A stretch of DNA of 64,000 nt from Sinomonas terrae (GCF_022539255.1 NZ_JAKZBV010000001.1:3410001-3474000); one strand, 5' to 3'. Positions 31,759-39,922 are shown, counted from the stretch's first letter. A program made the numbers and translations. The notes: generated by a model not told the origin, from the letters alone.

Positions 31759-33156
31759 TCAGGCATCGAGCGCGCTCCAGTCCACGGGCTCCTTCGACGA
31801 GACGCTCCTACGCTTCGGCTTCGGCTTGGCGGCAGTTTCCACGGCGGGCTCGACGAGCGGCCGTCCCCACGGGAGCGGCAGCACCTGCACAGGTTCGCCG
31901 AGCTGGACGCCGTGTGGCGGGATCACCATGACGCCGTCGGCCCGCGCGAGCCCGCGCAGCATCCCCGACCCGGTGGCACCGGCCGGCGACGCCATCCCAT
32001 ACATGCGCCGGAAGGGGACGAGCCGCGTCCGCTTGAGCTCGGGCTCGAAGACGGTTCCCGACGGCAACTCGACCGTATTCAACGGAGGGCGTCCCCCGAG
32101 GGTGGAGAGGAGCGGCTCCCCCACGGCAAGAAAGCCCATGACCGCGGCAAGAGGGTTTCCCGGGAGTCCCACGAAGAACCGCCCGTCAGGCAGTTCCGCG
32201 AGAACCGTCGGGTGGCCGGGCCGCATCGAGATGCCGTCGACGAGCAGGCGTCCGCCCAGCCGGGCGACGACGTCGCGCAGGTGATCGGACTCGCCTTTGC
32301 CGGTGCCGCCCGTGGTGATGACGACGTCGGCCGGGCCGAGTTGTGATGGGGCGCTCGCGCTTCCGCTTCCTTCTACCGCGTCTTCTACCGCGTCTTCTAC
32401 CGCGTCTTCTACCGCCGTGTCTGCTACGGCGTCGTCCGCGAGGGCCGCATGCCACTCCTCGGCGGCGTCGCCGATCTTCTGCTGGCCCACGAGGATCCCC
32501 CCGTAGGCCGCCACAAGCGGTGGGATGAGGAAACTGAAGACGTCGCGGACCCGTCCCGGCTCGGGCATCCCCGACTCGACGACCTCTGAGCCCGTGCGCA
32601 CGATCCGAACTAGTGGCCGCCCCTCGACCGGAAGTTCGTCATACCCGGCGATCGCGGCCAGCGCGAGCTGGGCTGGTCCGAGCTCCGTGCCCACCGGCAG
32701 CAAGACGTCTCCGGGCTGGGCTTCCTCTCCGGCGGGTCGGAGGTCCGCCCCGCCGGAAGGCGAGCCGGGGGGCGCCGCGGGGCCCAGGCGGAGGTGCGGG
32801 AGGCCTTCGTCATCCGGCGCGATCTCGCCGTACTCGCGGCGCAGGACGGCACGGGCCCCCGCTGGCAGCGCGCCCCCCGTCACGATGGGGCTCGCCTGAT
32901 GCGCGGCGAGTGGTTCCCCAGGCTCGGCGAGGATCCACGGCCCAGTGCCGCTCACCGCCCAGCCATCCATGGCCGACGACGCGTAGTGGGGCAACGGCGT
33001 GAGCGCGGTGAGGTCCTTTGCCAAGGCCCGGCCCGCGCACGCAGAGAGCGGGGCTTCGGCCGGCGGAATCGGGGATCCCGCCGCGGCCGCCGCCGCGCGG
33101 GCCTCCGACCATGAGTGGTGCAGGGAGTGCGCGGCGCCCGCGGCGCCGTCGCTCAT
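31759..33156 (-). CDS. moeA: Molybdopterin molybdenumtransferase MoeA
   Basis: A 465-residue enzyme inserting molybdate into adenylylated molybdopterin. Conserved segments are PLPHYASSAMDGWAV, VITTGGTGKGESDHLRDVVA, ISMRPGHPTVLAEL and VGLPGNPLAAVMGFL. The start (ATG) overlaps the mobA-type stop by four bases. Between the MoeA linker and the GGTGKGESD loop is an Asp/Val/Glu-rich insert (AVEDAVEDAVEDAVEG) encoded by a 12-bp tandem repeat; a further Gly/Pro-rich insert lies near residue 130. Both inserts lengthen the protein beyond the usual 400-420. Confidence 0.94.
   Translation of the reverse strand: MSDGAAGAAHSLHHSWSEARAAAAAAGSPIPPAEAPLSACAGRALAKDLTALTPLPHYASSAMDGWAVSGTGPWILAEPGEPLAAHQASPIVTGGALPAGARAVLRREYGEIAPDDEGLPHLRLGPAAPPGSPSGGADLRPAGEEAQPGDVLLPVGTELGPAQLALAAIAGYDELPVEGRPLVRIVRTGSEVVESGMPEPGRVRDVFSFLIPPLVAAYGGILVGQQKIGDAAEEWHAALADDAVADTAVEDAVEDAVEDAVEGSGSASAPSQLGPADVVITTGGTGKGESDHLRDVVARLGGRLLVDGISMRPGHPTVLAELPDGRFFVGLPGNPLAAVMGFLAVGEPLLSTLGGRPPLNTVELPSGTVFEPELKRTRLVPFRRMYGMASPAGATGSGMLRGLARADGVMVIPPHGVQLGEPVQVLPLPWGRPLVEPAVETAAKPKPKRRSVSSKEPVDWSALDA
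32370..32417. repeat. 12-bp tandem repeat inside moeA
   Basis: CTTCTACCGCGT is repeated at 32370, 32382 and 32394, with an imperfect fourth copy at 32406. The unit is a multiple of three, so it adds VEDA units to MoeA without a frameshift. Such repeats can change copy number by slippage. Confidence 0.9.
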
Positions 33157-34133
33157 TCCCCGGACCCGGCCCGATCGGCCCGCGACTTCAGGGCCCGGCG
33201 CGCGACGTCGATGGCCGATTCCATCGCGACCTTCTCTCCGGCTTGCCCGCTGCCCGCGGCAAACCCTGCCGCGTAGGCCGCGATGAAGGTCGTGAGCGGT
33301 GCCGCTGGGCGCACGACACCGTGCGCGGCCACCCCCGCGAGACCGAGCACCGCGTCGATGTCGACCTCGAGCCCATCGAGCTCGAAGGCCTCAACAAGCT
33401 CGGCGCACCATGCCCGCAGGATCTCGTCGTTGTCCGTCTCCGGCATCTCGGGCTCCTCGTACTCGCTCTGCGCGCCCGGTCGTTCCGGGCGGGGGATGCC
33501 CCAACGCTCCGCGGAGGACCATGTGTCGACGTCGTCGGCCAGGCCTGGCTTCAGGCGCAGGGGCTGCACCGACAGCCTAGCAACGAGATGCCGCAAGGGC
33601 CGGTCGGCCAGACCGCCGTCGTCGGCCAAGGCGGCGAGGGCCCGTTCGAGGGGAGCGCGCCGGTACAGTGCGAGGAGCGGCTGCGGGCGGCCCCCTTCAT
33701 CCTCGGCGAGCACGACGTCGGCGGGGGGTTCAAGCGCGCAGGCCGCAAGAAGAGGGGCGAACGCCTCGCCCGCGCGCGGGAGATCCGCGGCAAGGACGGC
33801 GACCCACGGTGCGCCCCGCCCTTCGATCGACGGAGCGAGCGCGGCGACGCCCGCTCCAAGGGCGGCGACGGGCCCAGCGAACAGCGGCGACTCGCGCGCC
33901 CAGCCCACGGAGCGAGGCACGTGCTGTCGGGGGCCCACGACGACGACCCTCTCCGCCCCGCCCACGGCACCGAGGGCGCGATCGAGCAGCGTGACGCCCT
34001 CATAGACGAGCTGGGGCTTGGGGTAGCCGCCGAGCCGCGAAGCCCGGCCCCCGGCCAGGATGACAGCATCGAACGCGGGCGCCTTCTGGTGGGCGTTCAG
34101 GCCGCCGACTCCGGGAGGAGGAAGGGACTCCAC
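33153..34133 (-). CDS. Molybdenum cofactor guanylyltransferase-like (MobA) fused to DUF6457
   Basis: A 326-residue fusion. The N-terminal part is a MobA-like nucleotidyltransferase: FDAVILAGGRASRLGGYPKP (GG-x-SRLGG-K loop), then RVVVVGPRQHV and VAVLAADLPRAGEAF. The C-terminal domain is DUF6457: LRAWCAELVEAFELDG and AHGVVRPAAPLTTFIAAYAA. The start is uncertain. GTG at 34133 lies inside the HNH gene without a ribosome site; CTG at 34100 overlaps the HNH stop as CTGA, has GGAG at eight bases and gives the natural N-terminus MNAHQKAPAFDAVILAGG. It overlaps moeA by four bases. Confidence 0.88.
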   Translation of the reverse strand: MESLPPPGVGGLNAHQKAPAFDAVILAGGRASRLGGYPKPQLVYEGVTLLDRALGAVGGAERVVVVGPRQHVPRSVGWARESPLFAGPVAALGAGVAALAPSIEGRGAPWVAVLAADLPRAGEAFAPLLAACALEPPADVVLAEDEGGRPQPLLALYRRAPLERALAALADDGGLADRPLRHLVARLSVQPLRLKPGLADDVDTWSSAERWGIPRPERPGAQSEYEEPEMPETDNDEILRAWCAELVEAFELDGLEVDIDAVLGLAGVAAHGVVRPAAPLTTFIAAYAAGFAAGSGQAGEKVAMESAIDVARRALKSRADRAGSGE

Positions 34134-34597
34134 TGGGCGATCGGCTTCTCGAGTTCCTTGATCTGCCAGATCGTCCCGACCGGGGTCTGGGGAGTGAAGC
34201 GAAGCTTCCACCCCATCTCGGCTGGAGTGTGGTCTCCCTTGAGGTTGTTGCAGCGCAGGCAGCACGCCACCAGATTCTCCCAGGTGTCCTGGCCGCCGCG
34301 CGACTTCGGAAGCACATGGTCGATGGTGTGGGCGGTCTTGCCGCAGTAAGCACACAGGTGCCCGTCTCTGCGAAGCACCCCGCGTCTGCTGACCGTCGCG
34401 GTGTGCGTTCTCCGGGGTCTGATGTAGCGGTTGAGCAGGATCACTGACGGGCGCCCGAGCACATCGCGCGGACCGACGACTGGATCGCCGTCCTCCGCGA
34501 CGATGCTCGCCTTTCCGGCGAGGACAAGCACGAGGGCCCGGCGGAAGCTCACTACCGCCAATGGTTCGTAACCGGCATTCAGGACGAGTGTGCGCAT
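34097..34597 (-). CDS. HNH endonuclease family protein
   Basis: A 166-residue protein of the conserved actinobacterial HNH family. It begins MRTLVLNAGYEPLAVVSFRR. The HNH nuclease core is LRRDGHLCAYCGKTAHTIDH followed by VLPKSRGGQDTWENLVACCL, with two CxxC-like pairs for zinc and the His-Asn-His residues. ATG at 34597 has AGAGGAA at six bases; an upstream ATG at 34732 has none. It overlaps the mobA-type gene. Cellular role unknown. Confidence 0.92.
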   Translation of the reverse strand: MRTLVLNAGYEPLAVVSFRRALVLVLAGKASIVAEDGDPVVGPRDVLGRPSVILLNRYIRPRRTHTATVSRRGVLRRDGHLCAYCGKTAHTIDHVLPKSRGGQDTWENLVACCLRCNNLKGDHTPAEMGWKLRFTPQTPVGTIWQIKELEKPIAQWSPFLLPESAA

Positions 34598-34763
34598 GCT
34601 GCGTTCCTCTTCACGGCCGCACCCGATCAGGGGCACAGGGCCGGCTGCCCTGTGCATGGTCGGGCTGATCGACCCTTTTAGAGTACTGAACGAATTTGCA
34701 GTTTTACGAACCACGACGGTGTTCGGCCGCAACCTCTACCGATTGTTCACTCCCCTGATACCA

Positions 34764-34801
34764 AAAACGGCGCCCCTCCCTTCAGGGAGAGGCGCCGTTT
34801 T
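34764..34801. terminator. Bidirectional intrinsic terminator
   Basis: Arms 34764-34780 and 34785-34801 pair (AAAACGGCGCC with GGCGCCGTTTT plus CTCCC/GGGAG) around a TTCA loop. The A-tract and T-tract allow termination on both strands. It lies 16 bases after the NlpC/P60 stop on the minus strand. Confidence 0.92.
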
Positions 34802-34816
34802 AGGAGAAGACCGGGA

Positions 34817-35596
34817 TCAGCGGTCGACGTGGATGAAGACGGGGCCGGAACCGACGTTCACGCTGTAGAGAACAGTGTTGTCGCCGTCCCAACCGCCGTG
34901 GACAGCCATGCCGTTGCCGACGTAGACGGCGATGTGGGCCATGCCCATGCCACCGTTCTGGTAGTACACGAGGTCGCCGGGCTGGGCCTCGGAGCCACTC
35001 ACAATGTGGCCGAGGGACATGTAGTCGGCCGGCCAGCCGTGGAAGTAGATGCCGACCGCGGCGAGCGCGTTCGTCACAAGCATCGTGCAGTCCTGGTGGA
35101 CGCCGAGCTGTGCGTAGGCGGCAGCGGCGATCGCCGCGCCCTTCCCGCTCGAGGAGGCGGCGGGAGCCGTCTGGACGGCGGCGGTCGCGGTGGCCGTCGT
35201 CGTAGCGGCAGGGGCGGGGGCGGGAGTGGTATCCGCTGCGGGAGTGACGTTGGTCGCGGCCTGCTGAACAGGGGCAGGCGCCGGAGCAGGAGCCGGAGCG
35301 GCTTCCGACCCGACGGCCGGCCGCTCGAAGCTCACCTGGGCACCAGCATCGGCGGCGACGTTGGCGTCAACGGCGGTCTGGACCTGCAGAGCAGCAGGTG
35401 CGGAAGCATCACGCTGAGTGGGGAGCTCGGCCGCGTTGGCGGCAACGCCGCTCGTCAGGACCAGGCCCGAAGCGGCAGCGATGACGGCAGCCTGACGGCC
35501 CATGCCGCCGGCGTTCTCCGTCACGGCCTTCGCGATGATGGCGATGGAGGAGGTGTTCTCGGCCCGGTGCCGAGCGATTCCAGCACGAGTGGACAT
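34817..35596 (-). CDS. Secreted NlpC/P60 peptidoglycan hydrolase
   Basis: A 259-residue exported endopeptidase. The Sec signal peptide lies at about residues 32-58 (QAAVIAAASGLVLTSGVAAN, AxA cleavage near ANA-A), after a polar stretch of about 30 residues. A Pro/Ala/Thr-rich linker of about 90 residues follows (APAPAPAPAPVQQAATNVTP). The NlpC/P60 domain has the nucleophile in GVHQDCTMLVTNALAAVG and the His in GDLVYYQNGGMGMAHIAVYV. ATG at 35596 is the family start. A c-di-AMP riboswitch lies about 400 bases upstream, as for other actinobacterial wall hydrolases. Confidence 0.92.
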   Translation of the reverse strand: MSTRAGIARHRAENTSSIAIIAKAVTENAGGMGRQAAVIAAASGLVLTSGVAANAAELPTQRDASAPAALQVQTAVDANVAADAGAQVSFERPAVGSEAAPAPAPAPAPVQQAATNVTPAADTTPAPAPAATTTATATAAVQTAPAASSSGKGAAIAAAAYAQLGVHQDCTMLVTNALAAVGIYFHGWPADYMSLGHIVSGSEAQPGDLVYYQNGGMGMAHIAVYVGNGMAVHGGWDGDNTVLYSVNVGSGPVFIHVDR

Positions 35597-35699
35597 CTGG
35601 GGCGTTTCTCTCTTTCGTCGCCCGCGCGCCTGGGGGTTTTGGCACGCGGATGAGGACGCGGCCGTTGGGGGACGGCCGTGAACCCTCACGGTCAGGGGG

Positions 35700-35996
35700 T
35701 CAGCGGAACGTACAGAAGCCGCAACCGGCGGCGTGCGAGTGCATGCCGGAAATCGACTTCTTTGACGCGACGACGCTCGAGAAGCGGGCGCTGCCGACGT
35801 CGGAGAGGACCGAGGCTTTGCGCTGCAGCTTGTTTGACACGGGCGAACCCGTGGCAACAGTCAAGCGTGGCGCAGCGGCGACGGCCGTACGGCCGACGAT
35901 GCCTGCGTCATCGGGCATGGCCGGAGCAGCAGCCGTGGTACGGCTGTTGCGGGCCGGCATGGCCCAACGACGCGCAATGACGTTGCGTGACGACAC
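35700..35996 (-). CDS. Possible small ORF in the riboswitch leader
   Basis: A 98-codon frame begins with GTG at 35996 and ends 104 bases before the NlpC/P60 start. A GGAGAGG-type Shine-Dalgarno lies eight bases upstream, inside the 3' strand of the riboswitch. The product would be basic and Ser/Ala rich, ending HSHAAGCGFCTFR with a Cys/His cluster. About 77% of third positions are G or C, which is lower than in genes here. It may be a real riboswitch-controlled peptide or chance open frame in a long leader. Confidence 0.35.
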   Translation of the reverse strand: MSSRNVIARRWAMPARNSRTTAAAPAMPDDAGIVGRTAVAAAPRLTVATGSPVSNKLQRKASVLSDVGSARFSSVVASKKSISGMHSHAAGCGFCTFR

Positions 35997-36001
35997 AGAG
36001 G

Positions 36002-36180
36002 TAGCCTCTCCCAATGCCTGCGAGGTGAGCTGTCGGGTTCGGACTGGAAGTATCCGGCCTCCCGGTGCAAGCACCGGGCTGCTTTACCCCAAGGACCTCC
36101 GTGAGGAGGCCCGAAATTGGTTCCCCCGCCCCTGCCAGACGGTTGTGCGAACGGACTCCGGCCAGCGGCAGAGCTAGGCA
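36002..36180 (-). promoter_or_regulatory. c-di-AMP (ydaO/yuaA) riboswitch
   Basis: On the minus strand the conserved ydaO core is clear: GGGGGAACCAATTTCGGG, then a TTGGGGTAAAG segment, GGCCGGATACTTCCAG, GTCCGAACCCGACAGCT and CACCTCGCAGGC. Order and spacing fit the class that binds c-di-AMP and, in actinobacteria, usually turns off wall-hydrolase genes. The gene downstream is NlpC/P60. A long 400-base spacer separates aptamer and gene. An expression platform hairpin (CGGCCGT/ACGGCCG, 35659-35678) lies near the gene. Confidence 0.92.
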
Positions 36181-36181
36181 A

Positions 36182-36570
36182 TCCGACCGGATGTTCCAAC
36201 TTGGTTGGAGCTGGAACACGAACGAGCGTAGCCGACTTCTCACGGAAAGTCACATTCGGATCACAGCGGTATCTCAGATGATCACGGCCAGGACACGGAT
36301 CTTGGTCCAAAAACCCCGGAATCACGGGCTTGCCGCCCCTTCAAGGGTCCATTGAGTCGGTTCACGACTCGATGGCAGGGTGAGTGAGAAGTGTCACCCG
36401 AGGGCGATTCGTGATCTTGCCGTGACCTTTAGTGAGATAGCGGTCGCGGGTAGCGTTCTCTCATTTGTCCAAGAAGTAGATTTTTTCCTTCTCGGCGTGT
36501 TCGAACCTGTGAGATCTGTCCCACAGGCTACAGTGACCCAAATCCAGCGGCGGTCACGAGCCAGCCGCAC
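36182..36570. other. Intergenic region upstream of the riboswitch
   Basis: This stretch between the riboswitch and the dtxR-type stop has lower GC and no credible gene. It should contain the promoter for the riboswitch transcript (minus strand, near 36190-36290), but I see no confident hexamers. A T-tract lies at 36480-36487 on the plus strand (gattttttcc) without a matching stem. Confidence 0.5.
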
Positions 36571-37266
36571 TCACGAGATCGAGACAAAGACGTGGGCGGC
36601 GACCTCGACGGGAAGCTCGAGGGCGCCGTCGACCTCGGGCGTCCGCACCGAGATGTAGTCGCCAACCCGCTCGAGCGCGAGCTTCGCCCCCGGACGGATC
36701 CCGCCCTCGTCGAGCTGGGCGAGGAGCTCAGGGTCCACTTGGATCGGCTCCGCGAGGCGGCACACCATGACCCGCGACCCCGGCGCATACTCCCGCATAG
36801 CATCGACCAGGGTGATCACACCTACTGTGAAAGCCTCTGAGGGCTCGCCGCCAAGGGCCTCGAGTCCGGGGATCGGGTTGCCGTACGGCGATTCGCTCGG
36901 GCGCCCCAAGAGCTCGTACAGACGCCGCTCGACGCGCTCGCTCATGACGTGCTCCCAACGGCAGGCCTCGTCGTGGACATAGGCCCAGTCGAGCCCGATG
37001 ACGTCGGACAGGAGCCGCTCGGCGAGCCGGTGCTTGCGCATGACCTCGGTTGCGCGCTTGCGCCCCAGGACCGTGAGCTCGAGGTGGCGGTCCCCCGTCA
37101 CCACCACGAGGCCGTCACGCTCCATGCGGGCGACCGTCTGCGACACCGTGGGACCCGAGTGCCGAAGGCGCTCCGCGATGCGCGCCCGCAGGGGAACGAT
37201 CCCCTCCTCCTCGAGTTCGAGGATGGTGCGGAGATACATCTCAGTGGTGTCGATGAGGTCGGTCAT
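36571..37266 (-). CDS. DtxR/IdeR-family metal-dependent transcriptional regulator
   Basis: A 231-residue regulator. It begins MTDLIDTTEMYLRTILELEE with a winged HTH (RIAERLRHSGPTVSQTVARM). The metal-binding helix region reads DEACRWEHVMSERVERRLYE, with Cys/Glu/His ligands as in IdeR and DtxR, then GNPIPGLEAL. The C-terminal SH3-like domain ends IRPGAKLALERVGDYISVRT. It probably controls iron uptake or storage (by family); the siderophore-interacting gene at 53519 is a possible target but is not adjacent. ATG at 37266 has AAGGAG at 11 bases; a 23-residue longer frame is unlikely. Confidence 0.92.
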   Translation of the reverse strand: MTDLIDTTEMYLRTILELEEEGIVPLRARIAERLRHSGPTVSQTVARMERDGLVVVTGDRHLELTVLGRKRATEVMRKHRLAERLLSDVIGLDWAYVHDEACRWEHVMSERVERRLYELLGRPSESPYGNPIPGLEALGGEPSEAFTVGVITLVDAMREYAPGSRVMVCRLAEPIQVDPELLAQLDEGGIRPGAKLALERVGDYISVRTPEVDGALELPVEVAAHVFVSIS

Positions 37267-37539
37267 GCGGCCAGCGGCTCCTTGGAAGCGAAACAGCGGT
37301 TCCCGCGCCTGGCGGAGGAACAGGGCGCGCAGCACGGTGAGTGCAGGCCCAGTCTAGCTTATTTTGAACTGCTCAGATTAGCGCTTGCGGCCCGGATCTG
37401 AGGCCAGGGAACTGCGTCGCGTTCGAGGCCAGGGAACTGCGTCGCGCGCATGTCTTGGATTAACCCGTCGCCAAGCCCGTGCGGCAGACTGTTGCGGGGC
37501 GGAAGGAGCCTCCGCCCGGAATCGTTGCAAGGAGCCCCC

Positions 37540-38673
37540 GTGAGCGAAACGACCCAGCTGGACATTCCTGCCGACCTCCTGCCGGCCGACGGCCGATTCG
37601 GTGCCGGCCCCTCGAAGGTGAGGAAGGAGCAGGTCGAGGCAATCGCGGCCGCTGGGACGAAGCTCCTCGGTACTTCGCACCGCCAGGCCCCCGTGAAGAA
37701 CCTCGTCGGCTCCGTCCGCGAGGGTCTCTCCTCGTTCTTCAAGGCGCCGGAGGGCTACGAGGTGATCCTCGGCGTCGGCGGCTCGACCGCGTTCTGGGAT
37801 GCGGCGTCGTTCGGGCTCGTACGCTCGAAGGCTCAGCACCTCTCGTTCGGCGAGTTCGGTTCCAAGTTCGCCAAAGCCACGGACAAGGCGCCGTTCCTCG
37901 AGGCCTCCAGCATCCGCACGTCCGAGCCGGGCACCCGTCCGGAGCCGGCAGCAGAGGGCGGCGTGGACGTGTACGCATGGCCGCAGAACGAGACCTCAAC
38001 CGGCGTGGCGGCTCCCGTTCGCCGGGTCGAGGGCGCCGACGAGGGCTCACTCGTTGTCATCGACGCGACGAGCGCCGCAGGCGGGCTCGATGTGGACATC
38101 GCCGAGGCCGATGTCTACTACTTCGCCCCCCAGAAGAACTTCGCGTCCGACGGCGGCCTGTGGCTCGCGCTGTTCTCCCCCGCCGCGCTCGAGCGCGTCG
38201 AGGAGATCAAGGGCTCGGGACGGTGGATTCCGGACTTCCTCGACCTCAAGACCGCGGTCGACAACTCCAAGCTGAACCAGACGTACAACACGCCGAGCCT
38301 CACAACGCTCGTGGGCCTCAACGCCCAAGTGGAGTGGCTCAATGCCCAGGGCGGCCTGGACTGGGCGACCAAGCGGACCGCGGACTCCGCCGAGCGCATC
38401 TATTCGTGGGCCGAGGCCTCCGACTTCGCGACCCCGTTCGTCTCCAACCCGTCCGAGCGCTCGAACGTCATCGCAACCATCGACTTCGATGAGTCGGTCG
38501 ACGCGGCCCAGGTCGCGAAGATCCTGCGGGCGAACGGCGTCGTCGACACGGAGCCGTACCGGAAGCTCGGGCGCAATCAGCTCCGCATCGCGACCTTCGT
38601 GGCGATCGAGCCCGACGACGTCACCAAGCTCACGCAGTGCATCGACTACGTAGTGGCGGCCCTGCGCGGCTGA
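37540..38673 (+). CDS. serC: Phosphoserine transaminase SerC
   Basis: A 377-residue PLP enzyme converting 3-phosphohydroxypyruvate to phosphoserine in serine synthesis. The actinobacterial form is recognised by PADLLPADGRFGAGPSKVRK, LGTSHRQAPVK, WPQNETSTGVAAPV, VVIDATSAAGG and DVYYFAPQKNFASDGG, where the Lys of QKNF binds PLP. GTG at 37540 has AAGGAG at five bases; a longer frame from 37450 has no site. Ends with a strong terminator. Divergent from the DtxR gene. Neighbour DUF3027 is convergent, the same relation as in mycobacteria. Confidence 0.97.
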   Translation: MSETTQLDIPADLLPADGRFGAGPSKVRKEQVEAIAAAGTKLLGTSHRQAPVKNLVGSVREGLSSFFKAPEGYEVILGVGGSTAFWDAASFGLVRSKAQHLSFGEFGSKFAKATDKAPFLEASSIRTSEPGTRPEPAAEGGVDVYAWPQNETSTGVAAPVRRVEGADEGSLVVIDATSAAGGLDVDIAEADVYYFAPQKNFASDGGLWLALFSPAALERVEEIKGSGRWIPDFLDLKTAVDNSKLNQTYNTPSLTTLVGLNAQVEWLNAQGGLDWATKRTADSAERIYSWAEASDFATPFVSNPSERSNVIATIDFDESVDAAQVAKILRANGVVDTEPYRKLGRNQLRIATFVAIEPDDVTKLTQCIDYVVAALRG

Positions 38674-38677
38674 CACA

Positions 38678-38721
38678 AATGGTCAGCTCCGGCGGGAATC
38701 CACCCGCGGGAGCTGACCATT
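38678..38721 (+). terminator. Terminator of serC
   Basis: AATGGTCAGCTCC pairs perfectly with GGAGCTGACCATT, extended by GGCGGG/CCCGC, right after the serC stop. The 3' flank is not T-rich on the plus strand, but the AT-containing base of the stem could serve both directions, since DUF3027 converges from the right. Confidence 0.75.
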
Positions 38722-38763
38722 GAACGTTAAGCCAGTTGACCGTTATGCCAGCTAAATACCGGC

Positions 38764-39369
38764 TCAGTCGATCTCGTCGTCGATGTCGGTGATGCCTGCG
38801 GCCTCCGCGTCGGCCGCCTCAATCGCTTCCTCTGCCTCGGCTTCCTCTGCTTCGGCTTCCTCTGCCTCGTCAGGGCCCTCGTCAGAGGAATCATCCGCGG
38901 ACTCGTCAGCGGCCTCGTCGTCGTACTCATCGGCCTCATCGGCGGCCTCGACGCCCTCTGCCGCCGCGTCGAGGATCGCCTGCTCCCGCTCCTCGGGCCG
39001 CACGCGTTCCGACCACGGCACCCACTCCGGAGCGAGCACCGAATCCTCGCTCGGCAGGACGCCGAGCTCGCTGACGGTGACGATCTTGGACCGCGAAACC
39101 CTCGCCACCGTCACGTACCACTGCCAGCCTCGGTAGCCCGGGCGGAGGCATTCGAAGAGATGGGTGACGAGGCGCTCGCCCTCGCTCTTCGCCCCAAGGT
39201 GGCGGCCAATGTGCTCTGCGTCGACGGCCTCGAGGAGGGCTGCCCGCGCAGCCCCGACCGCTCCGGCCAGGAGAGCGTCCGGCTTGCCGACGCGCCACAC
39301 AGGGACGCCAGCCCGCGGCCGCGGTTCAGCGCCGCCCGCGGTGGTGGAGGAAGAAGCTTGCCCTGCCAT
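38764..39369 (-). CDS. DUF3027 domain protein with acidic tail
   Basis: A 201-residue protein of the conserved actinobacterial DUF3027 family (as Rv0883c near serC in M. tuberculosis). The domain reads GKPDALLAGAVGAARAALLE, LVTHLFECLRPGYRGWQWYV and TVARVSRSKIVTVSELG. The last 70 residues are an acidic low-complexity tail with repeated EEAE units, which may mimic nucleic acid or serve as a disordered linker. ATG at 39369. It lies one base from the cold-shock gene stop, so the two are probably co-transcribed. Function unknown. Confidence 0.9.
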   Translation of the reverse strand: MAGQASSSTTAGGAEPRPRAGVPVWRVGKPDALLAGAVGAARAALLEAVDAEHIGRHLGAKSEGERLVTHLFECLRPGYRGWQWYVTVARVSRSKIVTVSELGVLPSEDSVLAPEWVPWSERVRPEEREQAILDAAAEGVEAADEADEYDDEAADESADDSSDEGPDEAEEAEAEEAEAEEAIEAADAEAAGITDIDDEID

Positions 39370-39370
39370 G

Positions 39371-39745
39371 TCAGACGTCGAGCTGGTCGGCTACGCGGCG
39401 GAGGGCGGCCGCGATCGTGGCGCCCTTCTCGGGGTAGGTCCCCTTGGCGAGCTGCCCCGACAGATTGTCCAGGACACTCACGAGGTCCTGGACGATCGGG
39501 GCCAGCTCGCGTGCGGGCATGCGCTTGGCCCGAGCCACGGACGGAAGCTTCTCGAGCACGCGCACGCCGAGCGCCTGCGGGCCGCGCTTGCCCTCGGCAA
39601 TGCCGTACTCGAGCCGGGTTCCAGTCCTGATCTCACCCGCACCGGCGGGGACAGCGCTGCCCGGCAGGAAGACCTCGTGCCCGTCATCGCCCGCAATGAA
39701 CCCGAAGCCCTTCGCCTTGTCGAAGAACTTGACCTTGCCAGTGGG
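39371..39745 (-). CDS. Cold-shock domain protein, long actinobacterial form
   Basis: A 124-residue protein. The cold-shock domain starts PTGKVKFFDKAKGFGFIAGD with RNP1 GFGFI; RNP2 is replaced by VFLPGSAV, so one nucleic-acid-binding motif is weak. A C-terminal helical extension of about 60 residues follows (ELAPIVQDLVSVLDNLSGQL), as in mycobacterial CspB (135 residues). GTG at 39745 gives the family N-terminus; ATG at 39778 would add 11 residues that border a tandem repeat. It binds single-stranded RNA/DNA by family. Confidence 0.9.
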   Translation of the reverse strand, partial: PTGKVKFFDKAKGFGFIAGDDGHEVFLPGSAVPAGAGEIRTGTRLEYGIAEGKRGPQALGVRVLEKLPSVARAKRMPARELAPIVQDLVSVLDNLSGQLAKGTYPEKGATIAAALRRVADQLDV

Positions 39746-39788
39746 CACTGCCCTGACCCCAATCTGTTGATTGCTCATCGTTCGGCTG

Positions 39789-39839
39789 ATTGCTCGCTGT
39801 TCGAGTAATTGCTCGCTGTTGGAGTAATTGCTCGCTGTT
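39789..39839. repeat. 19-bp tandem repeat upstream of the cold-shock gene
   Basis: ATTGCTCGCTGTT recurs at 39789, 39808 and 39827 (period 19). Units are joined by (C/G)GAGTA. It lies immediately upstream of the cold-shock gene on the minus strand and in the divergent region before the small membrane-protein gene. Regular spacing near two helical turns suggests a regulator site or slippage. Confidence 0.85.
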
Positions 39840-39922
39840 CTGCGCGAACCGCTCTCCCTAGATTACTGTGTCCGGTCAGCCACGGACGCGCCAGAGGCTC
39901 TGGCACTGTTAGGTTTGGATTC

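Noticed and set aside
32186..32455. Arg/Gly repeat protein opposite the moeA repeat
   Set aside because: Arises only from the 12-bp repeat read in another frame.
34817..35857. 346-residue version of the NlpC/P60 protein
   Set aside because: The extra 87 residues before ATG 35596 lack a ribosome site and separate the signal peptide from the N-terminus.
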